DNA from: Okapia johnstoni
Lineage: Eukaryota; Chordata; Mammalia; Artiodactyla; Giraffidae
Direction: 5' to 3'
Assembly: GCA_024291935.2 (NCBI GenBank)
Contig: CM044305.1
Location: forward strand, 89,644,397-89,708,396
Length of the DNA stretch: 64,000 nt
The stretch's first letter is position 1, and each line of letters starts with the position of its first letter. Under the pieces are notes generated by a model. It was not told the origin of the DNA. It worked only from the letters and a program-made list of their open reading frames with translations, and made no database searches. Positions 36,141 through 45,425 of the stretch are shown here, piece by piece. The translations under genes were made by a program, and so were the position numbers.

Positions 36141-36815
36141 TGTAACTTGCGTAACACTGATGAAGCTTATTGGGGGGGTGAAGTGAGAGAACTAGGGTCA
36201 AACACAGAGAGCAGAAGCTGAACCTATGGCATAGAATCTGCAAATGGAAGGGGACCTGTGCTTCAAGGAGAATATGCACCCTAAAGTTTACAGTAAACCC
36301 AGGGTAGAAAGAAAAACCTGTTTTTCTTGCATCCAAGATCTAAAATCTCTAAGTTTAAATTAATATGATGGATTCAGTTCTGAGATTTCAAATAATATGA
36401 CCATGCCCACTGATAATAAGCAGCAGTGTGAGCCCAATGATCTGATCCCAGGTGCTAACTTTGAATTAAACAGGTAGGGGACTGTTCCCTTCAACCCTAA
36501 ATTGCTTTTTCTGAATCTGATATTCCTAAGACTGTGGCTAATCAAAGGAATTTGGGAGTATGTTTTAAGTAGCATAAATTTTTCCAACAGCTGACAGGAT
36601 TTAAGTTGTTCTTGGTGATAGTATCTTCTGGATTTTAGAATTCCACTGTGGAGTAATCCCACAAGGAGAATCTTTACTGAAGTATGGCTAGAATACTTCC
36701 TCAGTGGCAATTCTCCAACTCCATGATGCAATTTTTGTTAATTCTACTGATGGTTCATTCTAAGCTAGAGAGGTAATAGAGTAAAAGTGAATGGCTCAAA
36801 TGCATTTCATTCTGC

Positions 36816-36948
36816 TGCTGCTGCTGCCACTAAGTCGCTTCAGTCATGTCCGACTCTGTGCAACCCCACAGACGGCAGCCCACCAGGCTCCCCCGTCCCT
36901 GGGATTCTCCAGGCAAGAGTACAGGAGTGGGGTGCCATTGCCTTCTCC
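36816..36948 (-). mobile_element. Bov-A2-type SINE, reversed, inside the RAP2C 3' UTR intron
   Basis: Starts with GCTGCTGCTGCTGCC then the BovB-derived module (AAGTCGCTTCAGTCATGTCC). It is flanked by the perfect duplication TTTCATTCTGC (36,805-36,815 and 36,949-36,959). It lies in the loop of the large inverted repeat. It is the only recent SINE I see in the gene body. Confidence 0.95.
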
Positions 36949-37364
36949 TTTCATTCTGCAATAAAAGCCTAATCTTGAGGTTAAAAGGAAACAATTAAAG
37001 CAGGAACAGATATATAGTCATTCTAGTCACCAGACACCTCCACACCTAGAACAGGTCTAACTAGGCACCTATCCACTCTGCACAGTCCCAAACCATGAGC
37101 CCTGCAGGGGTCAGTGAAGGTCTGGGAGAAGTAGAGGGCAGAAAGGACGAGGCAACTCTCTTTTCTCCTTTACCCCAGGTCCATTGCAGGTCTATAGGGT
37201 ACACTCTACCCCAAGGTGTGCTTCCTCCTCCATTCAGGGCTGCTGTGTCACAGGCTCCATTTTGGCTCATTATGTGAGCTGGATGACAAACAAGCATTTA
37301 AATAAGCTTAGGTATTTTCCCTAAAGTGACATGCAAGATGGGGGGGGGTGAAGTATCTATCTAA

Positions 37365-37878
37365 AACTGTAACTTTAGCAACAGAATTCCACCCTGGTGT
37401 TTTACTGATATGATTAATATTTAACTTAGACATGAAAATGCCAACATTTTAAGTATACAATGTAATTTAATTTTCATGATGTCCCTCTCACGTCTGCTAA
37501 ATCCCCAGCACGTCATATCTAATTAAAAGATAGAAAAGAGGTTTGAAACAATTCTGATTCCACACACTTATTTATTTTAAACAACTGGAAAAGCTAATTG
37601 ATTTCACTCTGTTTAGAAATAGTAAGGCCAGCTAGACTAAAATGACATTCATAGATGGTTCAGCCTTTCAGGAGCCTTTGTTAACATCCCGGGCATTCTG
37701 CTGCCACGTGAAATGATGTGCTAGTCTTGAATCAAGAATCTCCCTTTTTCTTCTGGCTGACATATATAATGAACTGAGGCTGACATAAATAATGATCTTT
37801 GTTCTTTCAGTTTGATTCCTGGTGTTTGGTACTCTTATGCACCACTTACTCTCGTTGGGAGAACCCGTTCATAATACA
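37365..37878. repeat. Right arm of the large inverted repeat
   Basis: Reverse-complement partner of 35,650-36,140, separated by ~1.2 kb. It has a near-tandem ~24-bp duplication around GGCTGACAT...AATGA (37,755-37,795) that is absent from the left arm, and an extra ~50 bp at its inner end that includes the run of Gs at 37,341-37,350 nearby. Confidence 0.85.
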
Positions 37879-38248
37879 CAGAAAAAAATATGATAAAATC
37901 CTGCAGGAGATCTTCTAACTGTAGTGAAGAACACCTTTTTATATTCCTGCTGTTTTTTTTAAAAAACAGTAACTTCTGTCAATACTGGACTGAGATACAG
38001 GGATCTTTGAAAAAATCATCTTAAAAAAAAACCTATATGCGCAGAGTATTTACCAAAAGCTCACATTTTAGGAATAACTTTACTTCCCACTTTTCAGGGA
38101 ACTAACAGAATATTTTTAGGATATTATTTTGTTTCTTTTTGGCATTCCTTCTGTTTTGAAACCACCTCTACCCTTCCCCCATCTACTCAAATCCTACCCA
38201 TTCTTCAAGGCCTAACTCAAATGCTACTGCTCCCCCAGTTCCTCTAAA

Positions 38249-38452
38249 TCAGTGCTTCTTAACCAGGGGCAATTTTGCCCTCCAGGAGACACTTGGAGAT
38301 GTCTGGAAATATTTCTGTTCATCACAACAGAGGGATGGAGGAAATACTGCTGGCATCTGATAGGTAGAGGCCAAGGATGCTGCTAAACATTCTGCAATGC
38401 ACAGAATGCAATGCTTCCTACAACAAAGAGCCCCGAATGTTGAGAAACCTGC
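38249..38452. mobile_element. MER20-like hAT-Charlie relic
   Basis: CAGTGCTTCTTAACCAGGGG...GATGTCTGGAAATATTT...TGCTGCTAAACATTCTGCAATGCACAG...TTGAGAAACC, the shape of a short non-autonomous hAT element shared by placental mammals. Confidence 0.75.
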
Positions 38453-41263
38453 TCTAACTTTGGTCTCTCCTTTCCCTGAACCCCCAAGCACTGTGATTTA
38501 CTTCTGCTATAGTATTATGAGATTGTTAAGAGAACATTCATCATGCTCAACAACAGTATATCACAACAGCCAAATGTCAACTCTTTACATTGATAGAAAG
38601 GAGCTATGATATAGTTAACAAAATCAAGATAAGGCTGCAACACTGTATCACAGTAATGAAGTCCTTCAAAGCACTTGATGGCAGGCTCCTCAGGTCAGTA
38701 AGGAGACCAGCCATGAAAGTAGTGTGAAAGGAATCTGGCACTGGTTTCAAACTTACACAAAGATTACTGCCAATGGGAGGGTGAAAGGTGGGGAAACCAT
38801 CCTGGGAGACATGCAGATAAACAGGTGTTGGGCAAGAGACTGGTGACTCCAATTGAAGGGTAATAAATAAACGTGAGGTATTATCAGAAGTAATTCTTAG
38901 AGCATTAATAAACTTTCCCTTTCAATTAAAGAGAAAACTATTTACAACAATCACAGTCCTTCTGACTTATCTGAGTCTTACTATCTCTAATGTGGACAAG
39001 GTTCTCTTCTAAACATTAAAGTCAAACATTTCTCAAATCATCTTTACTTGTCAAAGTTTTATCTTCAATCTAGATCTGGGACTGATGGACCTCAGAGCTC
39101 TGTGACTCAAGCTACAGGACTCAAAATCCATCACCTACTTTTTAAAAATAAATAGTAAGCAAGAACCATCACAAACTTTTTATGGACCTCTGATTACAGA
39201 TACCTAACCACATCAGTTCAATCATATTTGACAGCAAAAAAACTCCACCGCATATAGTGTGTTTTGTTCTGAAAGATCTTGGTCAGGGGATACCCTATAA
39301 CATTTTCAGAAATCCAGCTGATTAGATATTTTATTTCAAAGCTCACAACTTCATTTGTGTATTCTGCTTATAAAAACCAAACAAAAAACTACCCAGGCAA
39401 CTTAACCCAATATTATAAAAGAAGCAATTATTGATACTATTATTTTCTGATTTTAGTACCTTAGTTAAATATAAACATAGTTTGCTTGAGATATTAAAAA
39501 GTCTATTTAATCATTCCTGTAGGTAGCCAAACAGATTAAAAGTAATTTAGATCACAAAAGCTGCAAAATGAAATAAACTCAGAAATAACTCAGAATAAGA
39601 AAGCTTTAAAAATAGCTTTATACATCATTCACCAACTTGACTAAGACAGTGGCCCTCCACATGTATGAAATCCATTTTATTGTTTCCTTCCAATAGCTGT
39701 CTGCAATAATGACGGGGAAAAAATTGGGAGTGTCTTGTGGGAGCTGGTTAATCTTTTATAAAGATGATAAAACTAAAATGCATACAACATGTCATTTGCC
39801 TGGTTAAAAATGTCAAAGAAGTAGAGCACAATGGTAAAGATGCAACACCACACACAACTTGTTCGAACTTGAAGCTGGCTTGAGATTTAAGAAGAGACAC
39901 TGTGGAAACAAGAACGCTGGACTCAATCACCTACATACTGCCTCAAAAAACTATACTGCAAGTATGATGTTATCAACAAAACATACACTAGGCTACAGTC
40001 TGCAGAGTGACGCTACATGCTAACAGATGGAGCTAAGTATAGGACAACAAATGTGTTCTCATCACATTCCGGTATGCTCAAAAGTTGATGAGTGAAAGCA
40101 TTTTGAATAAAGCACTGTTGTCATCCTTCATTTTCAAAGATGACACTAGCTGACAGGAAATCTTGTCTGAAAAGATAAATCAGGGACCGTTAGTTTTTTC
40201 TCCAGGGAGCACATATAAAGCCAGACCTTTGATTAGGAATCATTTCTGCAATCTGAAATGGCTGTTGCCATTTGCAACACTGCCTCTTAGACTTGAGGTC
40301 AGTCTTGGCTCAAAACAATCAATTCCATTCCTGATATTGTCCGGCTAGTCTGGCATTTTCTGCAGTTTCTCAGTCATCCAGGATATTGGTTGTCTTATCT
40401 TATTATATAGGTATTATTGTCTAAGTGAGACTATCTGCCCAATTACAATCTAGATTAAAAGATCGTGATATGAATAAAGTTATCTCATTTTAAATGATTG
40501 GTTTTACAGAACCTTACTTTTCAAAAAATGCATTCATTTAAAAAACACCTTTATTAAGTTATTTAGCCCGATGAGAGCTTTGAAGATTTTGCCATTGTTC
40601 TTATTAACTCCATTATTTATTAAGCTGAATATAAATGTTTCCTGGGCTTGGGATTGTCCATTCTAAACACATTGCAGATGATTTCACCAGTTTCTCATCT
40701 GGACCATATTATTCATAGTGAGTCAAGGTACACTGTGGCACTATAGTTTGTTATTATCAGAGGTCACTTAAGTCCCTCCAGTGTAACATACATATGAACT
40801 TGATTAAATAATCGTTCTGCTAAATCTAGCACTTCGGTGATTAGTAAATTGATGATTTCAATTAAAGCAGCTCTCCAGCTCGTGATAGAAAAGCACAGAA
40901 AACACAAAACTAATCATCTTCTCAAGTTATTACTGGATGTTCTCCCATGCACTTTGAATGCTAAATCACTCAAACAGGGAAAATTATCCTTTAACTCACC
41001 CCACCCCAAAGGAATGTTACAGATCAAAGAGAGAACAGTAAACTCACTTTAAAAAACGAATCTTGGTATTGGGAGTACAGACAATTTCTTACCTGCATTT
41101 TACTGATCTGTCTCTTTTTCGATTATCTATATTGAATGTTGATTATTTTGTGCTAAGGGAAATATTTTTCTTAAAAAATAAAGAAATTTAAGGTAGCATG
41201 TGTATTAATATTCAGCTTTTTGTTATACTTGATCAAAAACATAAGGTTCCATCAACAACTAAC

Positions 41264-41303
41264 CTGCTCGGTATGGCCATGATTGAGGTTATCTTTTTAT
41301 TTT
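41264..41303 (-). other. RAP2C: RAP2C proximal 3' UTR segment with predicted 5' splice site
   Basis: Directly after the stop, the minus strand reads 40 nt to GAGCAG|GTTAGT, a good match to a mammalian 5' splice site (GT at 41,263/41,262). I infer that the exon ends at 41,264 and the rest of the 3' UTR is spliced on. The 40-nt stop-to-junction distance is below the 50-55 nt that normally triggers nonsense-mediated decay, so such a transcript would be tolerated. The junction is inferred, not shown by RNA. Confidence 0.6.
41296..41301 (-). promoter_or_regulatory. RAP2C: Candidate stop-proximal polyadenylation signal AATAAA
   Basis: A perfect AATAAA begins 2 nt after the RAP2C stop codon. The following minus-strand sequence becomes G/T-rich (GGTTAGTTGTTGATGG), overlapping the predicted donor at 41,263. 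If used, it would give an mRNA with a 3' UTR of only a few tens of nucleotides. U1 binding at the overlapping splice site would be expected to suppress it. Use is not proven. Confidence 0.45.
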
Positions 41304-41582
41304 TTACTGGACAACGCAAGTTGTACAACATTGATCTTGCTTCTCGGGTAGGGAAGAATAGTTCATTTGCCTGACGATCTCAGCAAAAAGTTCATCCACC
41401 ATTGATTTACTTTTTGCCGATGTCTCCATGAAAGGACAGCCCCATTCTTGAGCCAGAGCTCTGCCTTCTGAAGACATAACCTCTCTTTCTGGTTCCAGAT
41501 CCACTTTATTTCCTACTAGGATCAGTGGGACTTTTTCATATCTCTTCACTCTGACAATCTGATCTCTCATTGGCTTGATATC
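41304..41582 (-). CDS. RAP2C: RAP2C coding exon 2 (residues 92-183 and stop)
   Basis: This exon encodes the C-terminal half of the Ras-family GTPase Rap2C, in phase with the upstream coding exon. Visible are the guanine-specificity motif NKVD (116-119), the ETSAK motif (144-148) and a tail [10 protein letters not shown]. Cys176 and Cys177 match the palmitoylation sites known in Rap2 proteins, and Cys180 lies in a CaaX-type CVVQ box for prenylation, placing the protein on recycling-endosome and plasma membranes. CVVQ distinguishes Rap2C from Rap2A and Rap2B. The acceptor is a long pyrimidine tract followed by ATAG|GAT at 41,583-41,584. The stop TAA lies at 41,304-41,306. Both exons together give 183 residues, the usual family length, with no frameshift or stop. 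The exon probably continues 40 nt past the stop to a donor at 41,263/41,262. Confidence 0.98.
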   Translation of the reverse strand, partial: DIKPMRDQIVRVKRYEKVPLILVGNKVDLEPEREVMSSEGRALAQEWGCPFMETSAKSKSMVDELFAEIVRQMNYSSLPEKQDQCCTTCVVQ

Positions 41583-44026
41583 CTATGTAAACAATCACAA
41601 AGAGAAAGAAAAAATTATGCTGTTTGCATAACCATAAAAGAAATATTGCAATATCCCAAGAAGTCATCCCTCAGTGAGTAGAGAAAGCTGAATCCACAAT
41701 AAAACCACACACCCAAATGGAGAAAATGTCACTTTCTCTATTGAAGTAGGAATAGATAATTTCCACAGGCCCTACCTGCTGGATTTGTCAAGAATATAAA
41801 ATGTAGGTTGAACAGTAACTTTAGGACTCATTTAGTCACTTCTTTCCCTCAGTTGACACTGATTTCAAAAGCAAATCCCCAAATACGATGAATCCAAAAG
41901 GGTTTTTGGCCATGTCCTTAAACCTGCCAGCTTGTCATCACTCTCGGTAACACCTGTTACCCCAGCACAGGATTGCAGCATCTATGCATTCCTAGCCATT
42001 TAGCAACAGCACTTGAGAGAAAGTGTTTTAGGTGGGAAGAAAAACACAGTCTTGTGCCTAGAAGACCAAACACACTTCAGTGTTTCGTTTCAAATGTAAT
42101 GGTATGCCTTGATCCTTAAAATACCAGTATTAGAAACTACTGTATACTAGTGAGCAGCTCCTGGGAGGGACTATGCCGGGGGCAGGCACGGATTTGGGCT
42201 GGAAGAAGTCAAATTTCCCTTTGCCTATGTTCGGGTATATTATGTGAATTTTCTCCCTGGTATATATTACTTTTTCTAAGTAATTACAACTAATTACGAA
42301 AGATAAGAGCCTTAGCAATTCTCTAGGAGGGTCAATTTTCGAGGGGTAGTATCGATTTCAGACAATGTAATAATTGTATTGGTAGTGTAATATACTAATA
42401 CATTGCAGTTCTTGAAATTTTTTGTAACTAACTTGAAAAGTTTGACTTAAATATAACATGTGCTTAATCTGAACAGTTACAGCACACAGTATTTACATGC
42501 AGGATGAAGGAAAAAGAAGGGACTGAAAGTTTACAAAAACATACAGTTGATAGTTGCAACAATTTTGTTGGATCACGTATCAATTCAGTCTTCTCACTTA
42601 AGCTTCTTTCCCCTGGGTCCTTATAGAAACAAGTTCAGCTGAGAATCCAAATTGATGGCATTTGGGCTTAAAAGAGTTTAAGTCTCCATTAAAATAATGG
42701 CAGTTTTTCACTCCCTATGTATGTGTATAAAAGAAATAGCTATAATGGATATCTTATGTAAAACCCTTCAAAAGACTGCCAGCCTGAAGAACGTCAGCTA
42801 ATAGAATAACAAATGTAGAAAGAAAACGCCTGTCAAATAGCACCTTTAGCACATTGGTACCTTCCGGAGAAAACTGCTTTTATTACAGTTGTGCTTTGGA
42901 ATTTAAGTCTGCATAAAATGAACTTTAGTTTGTTCACAACAACTTTGATTAATTTACCCATTACTTATCTTTAAAAGAAAAAAAAAAAACCCTGAAATTG
43001 CTACATCAGGTCACTGGGAAAGTTCACTTTAAGTTAAAATACTAAGAAAAGTGAAATTAGCACAATGGCTTGGCTAAAGCACTTAATGTCTCTTAAGTAA
43101 GCAACATTAAGTGCATACCTTTAAATGCAGAAAAAAATATCCATTTCCTAAATCAATGAAGGTCAATATAATGGGTCAATACGAGGTTATTTATTTTCAA
43201 GGAATAAATAGCAACATTTATTGCATCTCTTAAAATAATGTTAAACCTCCAGTCTGTCTCCCAGTGAAGGATACGACACATTTTTCCAGAGAAACTGGAC
43301 CACCACCTAGCCAGGGGGTTAAAAATCTGCACTTGTTCAGTGTTCCCAGATCCACATATATTCTATAAATATAGTCAATGTTATCAGAATCAATTTGGCT
43401 GAACTGAAAAAAAAAAGTCATTCTAGATTTTTGTTTGTTATTAATTTTTGATACTAGTCTTTTCAATTACTAACTTCCCTTCACACGCTCCAAGTAAGTA
43501 GAGTGCCTAGAAGGCAGGTCTTGAGTTCATCATCTTGCAGCCCTAAGATTTAAAAATCTGGTTGAGAGACTTGGGTGAGAACAGAAAGGGGGAGGACGAA
43601 GCAGACGTAGAGGAATTTATCTGTGGAACAGATAATCGTCTCCAAATAATTTTCCTTACAAAGTGCTCTATTTGCCTGAGATTATCTTTTAAATGTTGTT
43701 TGCTTGAGTACCTTAACGAAGGCTTGTGGACTTGAACAAGCAACTTCAGAAGGCTATAGTCCAGGCTAAACATACACAAGCTGACATTTCTTTTTTCACT
43801 TCTCTTTCACTTAAAAATAACTTTAAAACATTTGTTGACGGTTGCGACTTTAGTCCTCTCTACAGAAACAACTGGATACTTTTCCGTGCCAGGAGTAACC
43901 TCAAAAATGCGCCATGTCTAACTTTCAAAAGCAAAACAGTCATTTACGCACGGTGCAAGCAAACCAGAAGTAAATGTAGGATTACCACACCCCCTCCTTA
44001 CATATCATAAGACTTGGTTTGGTTAC
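41583..44026 (-). other. RAP2C: RAP2C intron between the coding exons
   Basis: A phase-0 intron of 2,444 bp with GTAACC donor and a pyrimidine-rich TTTACATAG acceptor. I see no coding exon, no recent SINE and no young LINE inside it. The sequence is AT-rich and looks unique. Confidence 0.9.
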
Positions 44027-44299
44027 CTGAAAAGACTGTTGATTAACCAGACTGTAAACCAGGATGAAACCTTGGCCGTTTTTGATGTAGAGATCTCTCA
44101 TGGAAGCAAACTGCTCAGTTCCTGCGGTGTCCAGAATTTCCAGCACGGAGGGGGAAGAGTCCACTTCGATCTCTTTGCGGTAGAAATCTTCAATGGTGGG
44201 GTCATATTTCTCAATGAAAGTCCCAGTGACAAACTGCACAGTCAGGGCGGATTTGCCAACCCCTCCGCTCCCTAACACCACTACCTTGTATTCCCTCAT
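44027..44299 (-). CDS. RAP2C: RAP2C coding exon 1 (residues 1-91), Rap2-family small GTPase
   Basis: This exon encodes the N-terminal half of Rap2C, a membrane-bound GTP/GDP switch of the Ras superfamily. Rap2 proteins are known to signal through the kinases TNIK, MINK1 and MAP4K4 to actin, adhesion and junction control. The P-loop GSGGVGKS is at residues 10-17, switch [10 protein letters not shown] at 32-40, and DTAGTEQF begins at 57. Phe39 is the Rap2 signature (Rap1 has Ser). Thr61 replaces the Ras catalytic Gln61, as in all Raps, so GTP hydrolysis relies on Rap-type GAPs. The ATG opens the conserved [10 protein letters not shown]. The exon is exactly 91 codons and ends TTTTCAG|GTAACC, a consensus donor (GT at 44,026/44,025). 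An intron of 2,444 bp separates it from coding exon 2, so this is the spliced gene and not a retrocopy. Confidence 0.98.
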
Positions 44300-44321
44300 T
44301 GAGTCTCACCTTCACCAACTC
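44300..44321 (-). other. RAP2C: RAP2C 5' UTR part of coding exon 1 (predicted)
   Basis: Upstream of the start codon, the minus strand reads TTATTTTTCCCTCCCTTTGGTAG|GAGTT, a pyrimidine tract plus AG acceptor at 44,323/44,322. I infer that the exon begins at 44,321, giving 22 nt of leader before the ATG. An intron of 646 bp would separate it from the non-coding first exon. Confidence 0.55.
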
Positions 44322-44967
44322 CTACCAAAGGGAGGGAAAAATAACACCCCGCTCGCTGCGGCGCGGCTCGGAGAGGCGGAAGGTGGGCGGAAATCTGCGA
44401 ACCCGGGAGGAGAGTGCCGAGCAGCGAGGGCCCGACGGGGGAAGAAGAGGAAGTTAAAGGAGGGGGAGGGGAAAGAGCGAAGTGTCGGGGTGGGTGGGGA
44501 TGGGATGGTAATGCCCTTCCTATAGGAACTGAAGCCCAGGCAGGGGGCGTGGGGAAAGGGCGAAGCCTGAGCAGCCCGGAGGAGGGCGGGGGGAGGCGAG
44601 ACGAGCCCCCCGAAGGGAAGTGGTGGGGGGAACGCGGCAGGACCGACGGGGGCCCCCGCGGGAAGACAGGCGTCCAAGGAGCCCGCGGCCGGGGGCTGCC
44701 CCGCACCCCTCCTTCGCCCTTCACACAAAGGGGCCCAGGGACCCCGCTTCCTGCTCGCGCCGCCGAGCCGGCCCGGGCCTGTGGGCTCCGCTTCAGTCGC
44801 TGTCGCCCGGGCGGGTCTCTGGGCCGCGGCTCCCGCGGGTGTCGTCCGGCCTGTGAAGAGGGGGAGAGGGCGCGCGTTACCCGCCTGACCCCTGCCCCAG
44901 CCGGGCAGCCCGGCCGGCCGCCTCCCGCGGCTCCCACCCGGACCCGGCCGCCACCGCCGCCGCTTAC

Positions 44968-45420
44968 CCTGCCGTCCGCACCCGCCCGGGAAACTCTGTC
45001 ACGCCAAGGCCATGGCGAGAGGCCGGTTCCTCGGTCTCACCGCCTCCCCTGCGCTGCCGCTCTCAGAGGGGAAAGGGGCGGGGGCCGTCCGGCGGCGGCG
45101 GCGGCCGCTGGGACTCCAAGCGAACCCACCTCTTTTTTTTTCTCACCCCCCCACCCCCCCCCCAGCACACACCCGGAAGGGTTTCCTTGACACACTGGTT
45201 GAGGTGCCCCAGTTCCCCGAGACGGGGCTACGGCCTTGGCAAAGGGCCTCTCTCGGGACCTCCGGAGTCTCCTTTTTCCGCTCGGCCGCCCGCCGCTGCT
45301 GTTTCTGCTGCTGATACTGCGGACAGTCCCACCCCGACCTCGCAGAAGCCTCTCCGCGTCTCAGCGGCCCCCATCCCGGTCTGAAGACTCGATCGGCTCG
45401 TGGCGGATCTGAAGACCCGG
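44968..45420 (-). other. RAP2C: Predicted non-coding exon 1 of RAP2C; 5' end uncertain
   Basis: Within the CpG island the minus strand has a strong donor CAGG|GTAAGC (GT at 44,967/44,966), so a leader exon probably ends at 44,968. Its start cannot be fixed from sequence and ~45.3-45.42 kb is a guess from where CpG density falls. The exon holds a GCC/CGG run (45,089-45,106), a CAG/CTG-rich tract (45,291-45,320) and a four-codon upstream ORF at 44,999-45,013. If transcription starts above 45,374, a second upstream ORF (45,228-45,374, 48 codons plus stop) would also be included. Confidence 0.5.
44999..45013 (-). promoter_or_regulatory. RAP2C: Four-codon upstream ORF in the RAP2C leader
   Basis: The minus strand reads CGCCATGGCCTTGGCGTGA, an ATG with G at -3 and G at +4 (strong Kozak context) encoding Met-Ala-Leu-Ala then TGA. 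With the predicted splice, its stop is 53 nt from the RAP2C ATG. A strong minimal upstream ORF with a short spacer normally lowers translation of the main frame. Function is inferred and depends on the exon-1 prediction. Confidence 0.5.
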
Positions 45421-45425
45421 AGCAC

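Larger units (their letters stand above)
34014..41263 (-). other. RAP2C: Predicted 7.25-kb intron within the RAP2C 3' UTR
   Basis: Bounded by a GTTAGT donor and an acceptor reading TTATCTTAATTGCAG|ATAAAACTC on the minus strand. It contains a MIR-like relic near 34.45 kb, a large imperfect inverted repeat (35.65-36.14 and 37.37-37.88 kb), one Bov-A2 SINE (36.82-36.95 kb) and a MER20-like hAT relic (38.25-38.45 kb). The remainder is AT-rich, apparently unique sequence. I see no coding exon. The intron is inferred from splice-site strength, the position of the downstream 3' UTR-like block, and a total gene size of ~14 kb. Confidence 0.55.
44340..45425 (-). promoter_or_regulatory. RAP2C: CpG-island promoter of RAP2C
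   Basis: A sharp island of GC-rich, CpG-dense sequence in an otherwise AT-rich window, spanning the first intron and predicted leader exon. It contains GC-box-like GGGGCGGGGGC near 45,076 and an ETS-like CCGGAAG near 45,174 on the plus strand. I see no TATA box at a fixed position, as is usual for housekeeping-type promoters. Such islands often fire in both directions, and the human locus has an antisense transcript (RAP2C-AS1, from memory), but I cannot identify its exons here. Confidence 0.85.

Noticed and set aside
41264..44321. RAP2C as a processed retrocopy
   Set aside because: Coding sequence is interrupted by a consensus intron, preceded by a CpG-island promoter, has no A tail or target duplication, and the frame is intact.
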